Positions 42,780 through 51,652 of a stretch of 64,000 nt of DNA are shown here, in pieces. Every line of letters begins with the position of its first letter. Position 1 is the first letter of the stretch. Both the position numbers and the translations under genes were made by a program. The DNA is from an uncultured Draconibacterium sp. (GTDB lineage: Bacteria > Bacteroidota > Bacteroidia > Bacteroidales > Prolixibacteraceae). The stretch is taken from contig NZ_OY781365.1 in NCBI RefSeq assembly GCF_963676815.1, forward strand, positions 5,180,501-5,244,500. The letters run 5' to 3'. The notes beneath the pieces were generated by a model, which ran no database searches, was not told where the DNA came from, and was given only the letters and a program-made list of their open reading frames with translations.

Positions 42780-43693
42780 CCTATAATTTTCGTGAGTTGT
42801 TGTAAATCTTTTATAATAAAATCGGGGAACATGCCTTTAACGCGTTCGTCGTCTTCACGCAAGCGTAGAGAACGTTCGTCGCCGGCAAACAGCACTGTTC
42901 GCAAACCTGCTTTTGTAGCGGTGTAAACGTCTTTCAGCATGTCGTTGCCCACAAATATTGTTTCCGATGGCTCGATATTGTATTTGCTGTTGAGTATCGG
43001 AATAAATTTTTCGAACAAGGCTGTATCGGGTTTTGCCCGTAATTCTTTGTAGGAGTAAACCGAAAGATCTTCCTCAAAAAGATTAATATGTTGATCGGTT
43101 GAAAATTCACCGGTCAGAAAGTAATTCATAATAATTGGCGTGTAGAATTGCGCGTTGGAAACAATACCGATGGGGATGCCCATTTTTTTTATTTCCAGCA
43201 GTACTTCTTTCATGCCTGGCATGGGGTAAACACGGTTACTCAGCAGTTCGAAAACCATGATCGTATCTGACCACGATTCGTTACCGCTCAGTTTTAGCAG
43301 TCCTTTATTTTGTGCTGCCTCAAACATTCCCTGCCAAACTTTAAAAATATCTACATCGGGGTAGGGATGACCTTTGGTTTTTAGCGCTTCGTGTTGCTCT
43401 TTAACCTGTTCCTGCAACTGATTGAGCAGAAAACTACAAGCCTCCTCTTTACAGTCTGCAAAGTCGAAACCTCCAGCTTCCATCGCAGCGCGCATATTGT
43501 CTTTATTCAGTGATGCCTGATCAATATCGCCCGACGACGAAATAAGCAGGGTTCCATAGATATCGAATATAACGGCTTTGATTTTTTCTTTGGAATCGGT
43601 TTTTAAGTTGGGGCAAAAAGTGGTGGGGATGGGTTGAAGTTTCTCCGAACTATCCAACCATTTTTTTATATCGTTTCTGAAGTTTAATTCCAT
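42776..43693 (-). CDS. HAD-superfamily hydrolase
   Basis: A 305-residue HAD protein. Motif I is FDIYGTLL (nucleophile Asp44) with Tyr46 where most phosphatases have the acid/base Asp. Motif II is in IVSNAQ, motif III Lys in RAKPD, and motif IV is GNDMLKDV. It may dephosphorylate glucosyl-3-phosphoglycerate, though the Tyr46 change resembles haloacid-dehalogenase-type members. The start at 43693 overlaps the preceding glycosyltransferase by 44 nt in another frame. There is no other good start, because the next Met lies past motif I. It is coupled to the next gene through an ATGA overlap. Confidence 0.8.
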   Translation of the reverse strand: MELNFRNDIKKWLDSSEKLQPIPTTFCPNLKTDSKEKIKAVIFDIYGTLLISSSGDIDQASLNKDNMRAAMEAGGFDFADCKEEACSFLLNQLQEQVKEQHEALKTKGHPYPDVDIFKVWQGMFEAAQNKGLLKLSGNESWSDTIMVFELLSNRVYPMPGMKEVLLEIKKMGIPIGIVSNAQFYTPIIMNYFLTGEFSTDQHINLFEEDLSVYSYKELRAKPDTALFEKFIPILNSKYNIEPSETIFVGNDMLKDVYTATKAGLRTVLFAGDERSLRLREDDERVKGMFPDFIIKDLQQLTKIIG

Positions 43694-44936
43694 ACCCTTT
43701 TAAAGAATAGTTGTTTTTGATAATTGTCTTGTTTTTTTCTGTAATATGCGACTTAACGTCACTAAACAAAGTGTTAAGTATTGGATTTTGTTCAAATAAT
43801 TTGTGTTTTTCTATCTTTCCGCTAATAACGCCGGAAATAATTTCCATCTGCATTTTTAAGTTCAGGTCTTTAAAGTCAGTTTTAATTCCGGGAATATTCA
43901 ACTTGTAATACAGCGTCGGAAAGGTAAAACCATCGTTTTTAAAATCGTGCGTAATAAAATCGATGTTGCGTCCAACTACCGGCGTGTCCAGTAACCATGG
44001 CTCCAGATAAACCATTCCAAAGCCCTCTTTGTAACTTGTAGTGATGCAGAAATCACTACCTCGCAGCAGGGATTCGAAATTTACTTTTGTACCAGCTTCA
44101 AATACAATGTCAATTTCATGCTCGTTACAGAATTTAATCCACTGGTTGTACATTTCAATCTCTACCGGATTTTGCGGAGGTTGTGTAACCGCAAAGTTTG
44201 CGCGATGCCTGAATAAAATAGAAAGCAGGATAAACTCACCAATATTTTTTCGCTGAATTACGCGAACGGGATATGTCACCAAAAGTTTGTTGGCATCAAT
44301 ATTTAATTGTTCGCAAATGGCTTGCTTGGCTTCCGGTTTTTCCGGCATATCTTCTGATGCATTAAATGTCACCGGGTTTGGCAGCCATTCAATGCGCTCT
44401 TCAGTTACGCCCAGCTCTTTTAGTCGCTCGAAATCAAACGAATTCAACACTCCAAACTGGTAGTTTGGCAGTTTCGGATAAAGCACTTCGTTAAGGTTTT
44501 GCGAAAAGTTACCGTAAATAATTTCTTCCAGAAACGAATAATTACTTGGTCGGTCTTCTGCAAAATCGTGGGCGTGGTTAAAAACTTTCACACCTTCTTT
44601 TGCCAGTAAATAAACGGCATATGTAACGATAGGATTTTTACCCAGGTTAAGGTTGTGAAAATGCAATACGGTATCGGCAGCAAGGTGCGCCCTGATTTCA
44701 CGATGTACTTTATGCAACATTTCCATTGCTTCCTGATCGGTGTATTTCCGCCGCTCCAGGTAATTCAAATCCGGTATGATATGCAGTTCCGCATTTTTCG
44801 ATTTAATATTGCTGTCATCGGGGCAGGCGCCCACCAAAACTTTTATCTCTTCTCCATCAAGACTGTCGATCTGCGATTCGATGATGCGGGTAACACCACC
44901 GGGATTTAAATGACTATGTGCGATTACTACTGGCAT
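43650..44936 (-). CDS. GT-B fold glycosyltransferase, family 4
   Basis: A 428-residue glycosyltransferase with an N-terminal HSHLNPGGVTRIIE loop, FHNLNLGKNP, and a C-terminal GT4 donor site (TTSYKEGFGMVYLEPWLLDTPVVG). It is the first gene of the minus-strand cluster running down to 38273. Its 3' end overlaps the HAD gene by 44 nt. It has no membrane segment. Donor and acceptor are not predictable. No clear TAnnTTTG box was found in the 90 bp before the divergent creatininase gene. Confidence 0.85.
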   Translation of the reverse strand: MPVVIAHSHLNPGGVTRIIESQIDSLDGEEIKVLVGACPDDSNIKSKNAELHIIPDLNYLERRKYTDQEAMEMLHKVHREIRAHLAADTVLHFHNLNLGKNPIVTYAVYLLAKEGVKVFNHAHDFAEDRPSNYSFLEEIIYGNFSQNLNEVLYPKLPNYQFGVLNSFDFERLKELGVTEERIEWLPNPVTFNASEDMPEKPEAKQAICEQLNIDANKLLVTYPVRVIQRKNIGEFILLSILFRHRANFAVTQPPQNPVEIEMYNQWIKFCNEHEIDIVFEAGTKVNFESLLRGSDFCITTSYKEGFGMVYLEPWLLDTPVVGRNIDFITHDFKNDGFTFPTLYYKLNIPGIKTDFKDLNLKMQMEIISGVISGKIEKHKLFEQNPILNTLFSDVKSHITEKNKTIIKNNYSLKGYGIKLQKRYKKMVG

Positions 44937-45027
44937 GTTGTAAGTTTATGGATAAAATTAGAAAATCGTTGCTAAATAGTTTCCAAGAATCTATTTTTAT
45001 GAAAATATTAACTAAAACCTAAGACCT

Positions 45028-45903
45028 ATGAAAAAAGTTGTCACTTTATTGCTGCTTGCAGTCACTTCGTTTGTTTATGCACAGGATTTATCGTACCGCC
45101 TGGAAGAATTAACTGCTCCTGATTTTGTTAAAGCTGTTGAGAAAAGTTCTAAAACCTGCATTATTCCTATTGGAGTAATGGAAAAACATGGCCCACAATT
45201 GCCTTTGGGTACCGATTTGTACATGTCAAGAGAATATTCGCTTCGGGCAGCAGAGCAAGAATATACTGTGGTTTTTCCGTGGTATTATTTTAGCCAGATA
45301 AATGAGGCGCGTCATCAGCCCGGCACTATTTCATATTCGCCCGAACTGATATGGAAAATGTTGCAGGAAACCCTGGATGAATTGCACCGCAATGGTTTTG
45401 AAAAAGTAATAATTGTTAACGGTCATGGAGGCAATAATGCATTCCTGAACTATTTTGGAATGGCACAATTATCAGAACCTCGTGGTTACTCACTTTATTG
45501 GTTTCGTCCGGAAGGAGACAATGAAGTGGATGAAAAGGCTGAAGCTCTTACTCGTCACGATCCGTATGATGAGCATGCCGGAAACAGCGAAACATCAAAA
45601 ATGCTGGCTACTGTGCCCGATGTGGTACATGTTGATCGGGCCAAACAACAATCGGGTATTGATCAGGATCGGATGAACGCACTAAAATATGTGTACACCG
45701 GAATTTGGTGGTATGCCAGTTACCCGAATCATTACGGAGGAGAAGCCTGGGATGCCAAGGCCGAAGCTGGAGAATTGTGGATTAATCATACGGTAGATCA
45801 GTTAGTAGAAATGATAAAGCTGGTGAAAGCCGATACTGTTGTTCCTGCTTTACAGGAACAATTCTTTAAAGAAGCGGCTGATCCGTTAAAAACGAAGCAA
45901 TAG
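45028..45903 (+). CDS. Secreted creatininase-family amidohydrolase
   Basis: A 291-residue metalloenzyme of the creatinine amidohydrolase family. Visible marks are Glu52-His54 (EKHGPQLPLGTD, with Asp63), NGHGGN at 131-136 and DEHAGNSETS at 181-190 with Glu188; these hold the two metal ions. Unlike the cytoplasmic family members it has a signal peptide (cleavage near VYAQ), so it acts in the periplasm. The natural substrate is unknown; the family also includes amide hydrolases of other pathways. A 9-bp hairpin with one G-U pair (45927-45953) lies downstream. Confidence 0.87.
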   Translation: MKKVVTLLLLAVTSFVYAQDLSYRLEELTAPDFVKAVEKSSKTCIIPIGVMEKHGPQLPLGTDLYMSREYSLRAAEQEYTVVFPWYYFSQINEARHQPGTISYSPELIWKMLQETLDELHRNGFEKVIIVNGHGGNNAFLNYFGMAQLSEPRGYSLYWFRPEGDNEVDEKAEALTRHDPYDEHAGNSETSKMLATVPDVVHVDRAKQQSGIDQDRMNALKYVYTGIWWYASYPNHYGGEAWDAKAEAGELWINHTVDQLVEMIKLVKADTVVPALQEQFFKEAADPLKTKQ

Positions 45904-46038
45904 TTTCTGATTATTTAAATGAAAAGTTCCGTCATTATATGTTTATGATGGAATGTTTCATGTCTTGACGATGTTAATATCGAAGTTATTTTAGATTATA
46001 AAAGCAGTTAAAGTTATCTATTTCAGACAAATTTATCT

Positions 46039-46046
46039 TTACTTTG
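46039..46046 (+). promoter_or_regulatory. Candidate -7 box of rimO
   Basis: TTACTTTG differs from TAnnTTTG at one position and lies 26 nt upstream of the rimO start codon. Confidence 0.4.
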
Positions 46047-46072
46047 CAGCCTGAAAAGAAACAAGATATGTT

Positions 46073-47368
46073 ATGGCGAAGAAAAGGGTAAATGTGGTAA
46101 CCATGGGATGTTCGAAAAACCTGGTAGATTCTGAGGTTTTATTGAACCAATTGCAGAAAGGGAAATTTGAAGTATTGCACGATTCAAACGAAACTAATTT
46201 TGATGCAGTGTTTGTAAATACTTGTGGTTTTATTCACGATGCCAAGCAGGAATCGATTGATATGATTCTGGATTATGCCGAGGCGAAAAAACGTGGCGAA
46301 ATCGATAAACTTTACGTTATGGGATGCCTTTCGGAGCGTTACCACAACGAGCTGGAAGCTGAATTACCCGAAGTAGATAAATACTTTGGTAAGTTCGATA
46401 TGAAAGCCATGGTGGAGGAGCTAAAAGTTACCTATGCTCCTGAATATATTTACGAGCGTAAAATTACCACACCATCGCATTTTGCCTACCTTAAAATCTC
46501 GGAAGGCTGTAACCGCTCCTGTTCGTTTTGTGCCATCCCAAAAATGACGGGCCGACACCAATCGCGTACCATTGAAAGCCTTGTGATGGAAGCACGTTAC
46601 CTCGCCAAAAAAGGTGTGAAAGAACTTTTGCTTATTGCGCAGGATCTTTCGTATTACGGAATCGATTTGTATGGTAAAAACCAATTGGCAGAGTTGATCA
46701 ATCAGGTGTCAGAAGTAGAAGGAATCGAGTGGATTCGTCTGCATTATTTGTATCCTACCAAATTTCCGATGGAGATTTTGCCGGTGATGCGCGAAAATCC
46801 GAAAGTGTGTAAATACCTTGATATGCCGTTGCAGCACATTTCGAATAGAGTGCTAAAAAATATGTTACGCCATGTAACCCGTGAAGAAACAGAAGCTTTA
46901 ATTACCAAAATAAAAGAAGAAGTTCCGGGAGTTGTAATCCGCACAACGATGTTGGTTGGTTTTCCGGGCGAAACCGAGGAAGATTTTGAAGAGTTGAAAG
47001 AATTTGTGCAGGAGCAGAAATTTGGACGACTGGGTGTTTTCCCGTATTCAGATGAAGATGGTACCTATGCCGCCAATAAATTCGAAGATAATTTGTCCGA
47101 CGAAGTAAAACAAGAGCGTGCCGACGAAATTATGGAAGTGCAGCAATACATTTCTGCTGAACTTAACCAGCAAAAAGTTGGGAAGGAGTTTGACGTGATC
47201 ATCGACCGTGAAGAGAGCGATTACTATGTTGGACGTACCGAATTTGATTCGCCTGAAGTTGACGGAGAAGTTTATATTACTACCGACGAAGAATTAAAAA
47301 ACGGCACCATTGTTAAAGTGAAAATAACAGGTGCCGAAGATTATGATTTGTACGGAGAACTGATATAA
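46073..47368 (+). CDS. rimO: Ribosomal protein S12 methylthiotransferase
   Basis: A radical-SAM enzyme that adds a methylthio group to an aspartate of ribosomal protein S12. The N-terminal UPF0004 domain carries Cys13, Cys51 and Cys85 for one iron-sulphur cluster. The radical-SAM CxxxCxxC is Cys146, Cys150 and Cys153 (GCNRSCSFC). The C-terminal TRAM domain ends the 431-residue protein. The related MiaB is excluded by length and by the MGCSKNLVDSE motif typical of RimO. It is a core gene transcribed toward a converging TPR gene with only a 5-nt gap. Confidence 0.94.
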   Translation: MAKKRVNVVTMGCSKNLVDSEVLLNQLQKGKFEVLHDSNETNFDAVFVNTCGFIHDAKQESIDMILDYAEAKKRGEIDKLYVMGCLSERYHNELEAELPEVDKYFGKFDMKAMVEELKVTYAPEYIYERKITTPSHFAYLKISEGCNRSCSFCAIPKMTGRHQSRTIESLVMEARYLAKKGVKELLLIAQDLSYYGIDLYGKNQLAELINQVSEVEGIEWIRLHYLYPTKFPMEILPVMRENPKVCKYLDMPLQHISNRVLKNMLRHVTREETEALITKIKEEVPGVVIRTTMLVGFPGETEEDFEELKEFVQEQKFGRLGVFPYSDEDGTYAANKFEDNLSDEVKQERADEIMEVQQYISAELNQQKVGKEFDVIIDREESDYYVGRTEFDSPEVDGEVYITTDEELKNGTIVKVKITGAEDYDLYGELI

Positions 47369-47373
47369 ACGAT

Positions 47374-48006
47374 TTAAAGTTTCTGCATCTCCATTTCGTT
47401 TATTTCTTTACCCCAGTTCGGATGAAGCGGTGATTCCGGTTCGAATTTGTCGAATTTCTCTTTTGCTGTTTCAAAATGAGGACGGGCTGCATCAGCTCCA
47501 CCGCCAAACTGCTCGGGCATATTAAAAAGTGTAATAGCACGCAAATAATAGCTTCTCGGATTTTCCGGATTTAGCGCAATTGCTTTGTCGATTGCTGCAT
47601 TCATTTTAGGCATGTATTCCATTCCTCTTGTCATCGGATCTACCGTAATTCGCGACGGAATAAGAAATGCCAGCAGCGAATACAATTCTGATTCCTCAGG
47701 CGCAATTTTAAATGCTTTGTCCAAAAATTGCTGCGCTTTATCCAGGTATGCATCTCTCTTGCTCACATCCTGATCGAAGTAACTGATCACGATCATTGAA
47801 TACGATACATAGTACAAAGGCAACCATTCTTTGTTTTCTGATATGCTGATCCGTTCAAAAGTATTTGCGGCCTCTTGAAAGTTAGCTACTGTTTCCGATC
47901 TGTTCATTTTTTCGAGGGCGGAAGTCATCGCTGCTTCGTAATTTTTTCCCTGTGCTGCGGCAGTCAAAACCGCCAAACTAAAAATAAGCGTTAATAAAGT
48001 TTTCAT
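47374..48006 (-). CDS. Exported TPR-like protein paired with a TonB receptor
   Basis: A 210-residue protein with a signal peptide (cleavage near TAAAQ) and an alpha-helical TPR-like body (YLDKAQQFLDKAFKIAP, AIDKAIALNPENPRSYYLRA). It starts 18 nt after the TonB-dependent receptor gene and is likely co-transcribed with it. Such receptor/TPR pairs recur in Bacteroidota, but I know of no fixed function. It probably sits in the periplasm as a partner of the receptor. Confidence 0.75.
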   Translation of the reverse strand: MKTLLTLIFSLAVLTAAAQGKNYEAAMTSALEKMNRSETVANFQEAANTFERISISENKEWLPLYYVSYSMIVISYFDQDVSKRDAYLDKAQQFLDKAFKIAPEESELYSLLAFLIPSRITVDPMTRGMEYMPKMNAAIDKAIALNPENPRSYYLRAITLFNMPEQFGGGADAARPHFETAKEKFDKFEPESPLHPNWGKEINEMEMQKL

Positions 48007-48024
48007 GATTATTCGTTTTAAAGT

Positions 48025-50151
48025 TTATAATTGAAATGATAGTAGAAATACAATGAGTCGTTTTTGACCAGGCACGATGGGTTGCGATTGGTAAACTCCA
48101 TTGTTGTCGGGTGTTTGTGCGTAGTTGTAACCAAACACATTGTTAAAACCCAATGCATTATTTACGATTACGTGCGCTACGGTTTGCGTGTTGAAAAGGT
48201 AAAACAGGTGTGTGAATCCGAAACTCACATCGTTGTAGGTCTTGGTTTTTCCGGCCATAAATTCAGGAGTGTTTGGATCATTGAAAGGACGTCCGCTGGC
48301 AAACGTATAGGAGCCCGAAATAAAAGAGTTGATCTTTGTAAAATATTGTTTGTAAACCACCGACAGGTTGTGTTTCGAAACGTAATGTGGAGTAACTTTC
48401 ATTGGGTAATCGCGGTAGTTTCGTTTTGAATCGATTAAGGAATACGAAATCCAGTAATCGGCCTTTCCAAACTGTTTTTGGTCGCGCCAGAAAACATCAA
48501 TTCCTCTGGAATAACCACTGCCCGTATTGTTGTAATTTCCGGGTTCTGCTGAAAATTCTTCATCAAATTTTACCAGATCGGAATAGTTTTTATTGTAGGC
48601 TTCAATGCGCAATGTGCGGCTGTCTTTTTTATACTGCCATGTTAAAATGGAATGCGCTGAAGTTTCAGGAGCCAATTCGTCGGTGAATTTCAGATAATCG
48701 TCGCCCGGGTTCTGAAAGAACTTTCCGAAAGCTGCCGAAAGCTGGCTGTTCTTGCTCGTTTTTACTGCTGCCGAAAGACGGGGAACAACATTCATTTCAT
48801 TGATCAACGAATTATATTCGGTTCTTAGGCCGGCTTTCAGTGCGAGTTTCTTTGTCACTTTCCATTCCGACTCGGCAAAGCCTGCAAACAAGTTATTGTT
48901 GAATGATAGATTAAAATCTCCATTCATATCGATGTCCTGTTCGTACTTATAAATCAAAGCTTCAGCACCAAAAGTTGTAGTTACATCTTTAACAGAATAA
49001 TTGGAAATTGTAAGTTTCAGTTGGCTGCTGTTTCGCGAGGTCGAGATATCATCCGAATCAATATCCATGTTTTCGCGGTCGATATTAAAAGCGACACCGG
49101 TTTGTATCATCCAATCGTCATTCAGCATTTCGTTGTAGGTGGTGTTTGAATACAAATTTTTATTGCCCAAAGAAACTTCCTGTAATGCTGATTGCTCAAT
49201 GTTGTCGTACAGCAAACTGCTGGTATCGTAATTAAAACTTGCGAAAGACTTGATCATTCCTGTTTCGCTGGTTTTGTGTCGGAACATCATGGTTGAACCG
49301 ACAATTACGGGAACTTTTTTCCACTCAATATTTTGCTTAAAAAGCTTGTTACTAAGCGCCGTATTGAGGTACTCGCCACTGATAGACAGCGAAGTATTTT
49401 CCCATCTTTTTGCATGAGAACCCTGTAAGCCAACTGAAAGAACAGAAATACTCGATTTGGTTTCTGGTTCAAGAGCAACGGTGTTTAAAGCCACAATCGA
49501 CGAAAGTGCTTGTCCGTATTCGGCTGAGTAACCTCCGGTGCTAAATACCGATCCGTTAAACAGAATGGGGGAGAACCGACCTCGTGTTGGCAGATCGGGC
49601 ATTTTCGAATAGTAAGGTGTGTTTACCAGCATACCGTCCATAAAGGTTTTGGTTTCGTAGCTTTCGCCGCCGCGAACAAACAGTCGTCCTTCTTCGCCAA
49701 CAGTTTGCGAACCCGGTAATTTGCCAAATGCACCAAAAATATCGCCGTTCGCTCCGGCTGTTAATGCCACATCAAGCGGTTTTAATACCACGGATTTCTT
49801 TTTGTCGCTGGCTTCAAAAGTTCCGGCGTTAATTATTACTTCGTCGAGTTCGCTAATTTCCTCAATCAACACAATTTTTAAATCTGAAACATCACCTGTC
49901 AGATTTAATTCTTGTCCATACGTTTCAAATCCAACGCAACTTGCAATTAAAGTTTGTTTGCCACTTGCATCGGTTTTAAAACTAAATACTCCAAGACTAT
50001 CGCTTGTTGTGCCGTCGTAAGTTCCCTGAATAAATATATTTACCCCGGAAAGCGGGCTTCCTGTTTCTGATACTACAACTCCTGAAATTTTCACCTGCGC
50101 ATGAGCGAACAAAATGAGAAATTGAAAGAGTATGAATAAACGTGTCTTCAT
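48025..50151 (-). CDS. TonB-dependent outer-membrane receptor
   Basis: A 708-residue receptor. The signal peptide ends near AHAQ, then a carboxypeptidase-regulatory domain (KISGVVVSETGSPLSGVNIF), a plug with GEEGRLFVRGGESYETKTFMD-type sequence, and a beta barrel ending in FLLSFQL. It is not the SusC type: it is shorter, lacks the SusC signature and has no SusD partner. It likely imports a siderophore, metal or small cofactor. It forms an operon with the downstream TPR-like gene. Confidence 0.9.
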   Translation of the reverse strand: MKTRLFILFQFLILFAHAQVKISGVVVSETGSPLSGVNIFIQGTYDGTTSDSLGVFSFKTDASGKQTLIASCVGFETYGQELNLTGDVSDLKIVLIEEISELDEVIINAGTFEASDKKKSVVLKPLDVALTAGANGDIFGAFGKLPGSQTVGEEGRLFVRGGESYETKTFMDGMLVNTPYYSKMPDLPTRGRFSPILFNGSVFSTGGYSAEYGQALSSIVALNTVALEPETKSSISVLSVGLQGSHAKRWENTSLSISGEYLNTALSNKLFKQNIEWKKVPVIVGSTMMFRHKTSETGMIKSFASFNYDTSSLLYDNIEQSALQEVSLGNKNLYSNTTYNEMLNDDWMIQTGVAFNIDRENMDIDSDDISTSRNSSQLKLTISNYSVKDVTTTFGAEALIYKYEQDIDMNGDFNLSFNNNLFAGFAESEWKVTKKLALKAGLRTEYNSLINEMNVVPRLSAAVKTSKNSQLSAAFGKFFQNPGDDYLKFTDELAPETSAHSILTWQYKKDSRTLRIEAYNKNYSDLVKFDEEFSAEPGNYNNTGSGYSRGIDVFWRDQKQFGKADYWISYSLIDSKRNYRDYPMKVTPHYVSKHNLSVVYKQYFTKINSFISGSYTFASGRPFNDPNTPEFMAGKTKTYNDVSFGFTHLFYLFNTQTVAHVIVNNALGFNNVFGYNYAQTPDNNGVYQSQPIVPGQKRLIVFLLSFQL

Positions 50152-50346
50152 GGTTTTTCTGTTTTATTGTTTTCGTATTTCAAATATCTGACAGAAACAG
50201 GAGGGACCGAAATAAAAGAATACGGTTGGGCAGCTTTTTACCACGAGCAGTAAAATATTGTGACGAACCGGAAGCCGATATTAACCTGATAAAGTGGCGA
50301 GATTTGGTTCGGGAGAAGAAAATGGTGTATTAAAGAGGCTAAAAAT

Positions 50347-50380
50347 TAAAATAGCCGCTCCATTGGAACGGCTATTTTTA
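50347..50380 (-). terminator. Terminator after the small SDR gene
   Basis: AAATAGCCG/CGGCTATTT (50348-50356 and 50370-50377 region) with an 11-13-nt loop and flanking A and T runs, 26 nt beyond the minus-strand SDR stop. The rest of 50152-50405 has no gene I can support. Confidence 0.75.
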
Positions 50381-50405
50381 CTATACTTTGTAATTCGTTT
50401 GGTAT

Positions 50406-51008
50406 TTACTCGTAAACGCGAATTATCTCACCAGTTCGCAAACCTTCAACACTTCGCTCGTAACCTTTGGCTACTTTCTGCATGGAAATAGGTGTGTGCC
50501 CCGGAAATGAATCGCCAAGTCGTTCTGCCGAATCTTCAACCAGCTCGGGCGAAACCACATTTAAACGGAAATCATTTCGGTGTTCCTGCGAAACTGCCAA
50601 TACAAAACCATGAATGGCATTATTTGCCATAGTCGAGTTGGTTGCACCCTTTACCGGATCATCGGCCAAAACGCCGGTTGTTAAAGTTATCGAACCACCT
50701 TCATTTAAGTAGTTTCTCCCAATTCGTACAATGTTTACCTGGCCCATCAGTTTGCCCCTGAGGCCCACATAAAAGTCCTCTTCCGAAAGTTCGGCAAAAG
50801 GTCCCCATTTTGTAGCTCCGGCGCAATTTACAATGGCATCAACTTTGCCGATTTGCTCAAACATATTCTTTATCGATTCCGAATTTTCCATATCAACCTG
50901 CACATCGCCATTACTTCGGCTGGCTGTGATAACTTCGTGCTTTTTCTTAAAATGGTTGGCAACAGCACTGCCAATCGTTCCTTGTCCTCCAATAACTATT
51001 ATTTTCAT
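50406..51008 (-). CDS. Atypical short-chain dehydrogenase-like protein
   Basis: A 200-residue Rossmann protein with the cofactor motif GGQGTIGSAV and NCAGAT. The usual catalytic YxxxK is replaced by a NSTMANNAIHGF stretch, so neither Tyr nor Lys is present. It matches a small group of SDR-like proteins without that pair and may reduce by another mechanism or only bind a nucleotide. It is monocistronic with a hairpin after it. Substrate is unknown. Confidence 0.8.
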   Translation of the reverse strand: MKIIVIGGQGTIGSAVANHFKKKHEVITASRSNGDVQVDMENSESIKNMFEQIGKVDAIVNCAGATKWGPFAELSEEDFYVGLRGKLMGQVNIVRIGRNYLNEGGSITLTTGVLADDPVKGATNSTMANNAIHGFVLAVSQEHRNDFRLNVVSPELVEDSAERLGDSFPGHTPISMQKVAKGYERSVEGLRTGEIIRVYE

Positions 51009-51109
51009 TATTAATATTATAGTGTTTTTTAATAGTTGATTTAACCAATTAACAGTTTAGTTTGGCGCTTGTTTAATTGAATTTGTGTTTTGAAAATAGA
51101 ATAAAAGAG

Positions 51110-51140
51110 AAAAGTCAGGCATACGATAGCCTGACTTTTT
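51110..51140 (-). terminator. Terminator after the NTF2-like gene
   Basis: AAAAGTCAGGC/GCCTGACTTTT, an 11-bp perfect stem with an 8-nt loop and a T-rich tail on either strand, about 110 nt beyond the NTF2-like stop codon. Confidence 0.85.
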
Positions 51141-51251
51141 AATAGGAATATAGGAAATTTAATGAAGATCAAAATTGATTGCAAGTGCATGTTTGCATTT
51201 ACATGTAAATACAATAATGAACCTCAATTGGAATATATTAATTTAATTGTT

Positions 51252-51641
51252 TCATGGATTGATAATTAATGCTGTGTCGACAGCCTGAAAAAAGACAGCC
51301 GGTTTCCCGTTCTTGAATGTCCATGTATGTGTGGCATTGGCTTTAAAACGTTTGCTTGTTGACTTATACACGCCGGTATAAAAACCTTCCATAACAATTT
51401 TATCACCTCCGTCGATAAAATCCGAAATTTCAATGCTAAAATCATCAAAATGTTCAGGTATGTTCGCCAAAACGTTAGCTAAAACATCTTGAGGGCCAAT
51501 AAATACTCCATCGCCTTTAATATATGGAAGACCGGTGCAGGCATGCCAAACAATTTTTTCATCCCACATGGACAGAACAGCTTCAATGTTGCCTTCAGCA
51601 AAATTCTGATATCCTTCTTTTAATGTATCTAAATTGCTCAT
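51252..51641 (-). CDS. SnoaL/NTF2-like small protein
   Basis: A 129-residue cone-shaped alpha+beta fold protein of the SnoaL-like group (LDTLKEGYQNFAEGNIEAVLSMWDEKIVWH at the N terminus, and the strand HTWTFKNGKPAVFFQAVDTA at the end). Members bind or isomerise small hydrophobic ligands, but many have no known role. It lies 11 nt after a secreted protein gene and is probably co-transcribed. Confidence 0.8.
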   Translation of the reverse strand: MSNLDTLKEGYQNFAEGNIEAVLSMWDEKIVWHACTGLPYIKGDGVFIGPQDVLANVLANIPEHFDDFSIEISDFIDGGDKIVMEGFYTGVYKSTSKRFKANATHTWTFKNGKPAVFFQAVDTALIINP

Positions 51642-51652
51642 AATATTGTTTT

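Noticed and set aside
45927..45953. Hairpin after the creatininase gene as an intrinsic terminator
   Set aside because: The 9-bp stem is real (one G-U pair), but no T run follows, so I did not list it as a terminator.
50142..50333. Small plus-strand frame upstream of the TonB receptor gene
   Set aside because: It overlaps the receptor's start region on the other strand and has no protein-like pattern.
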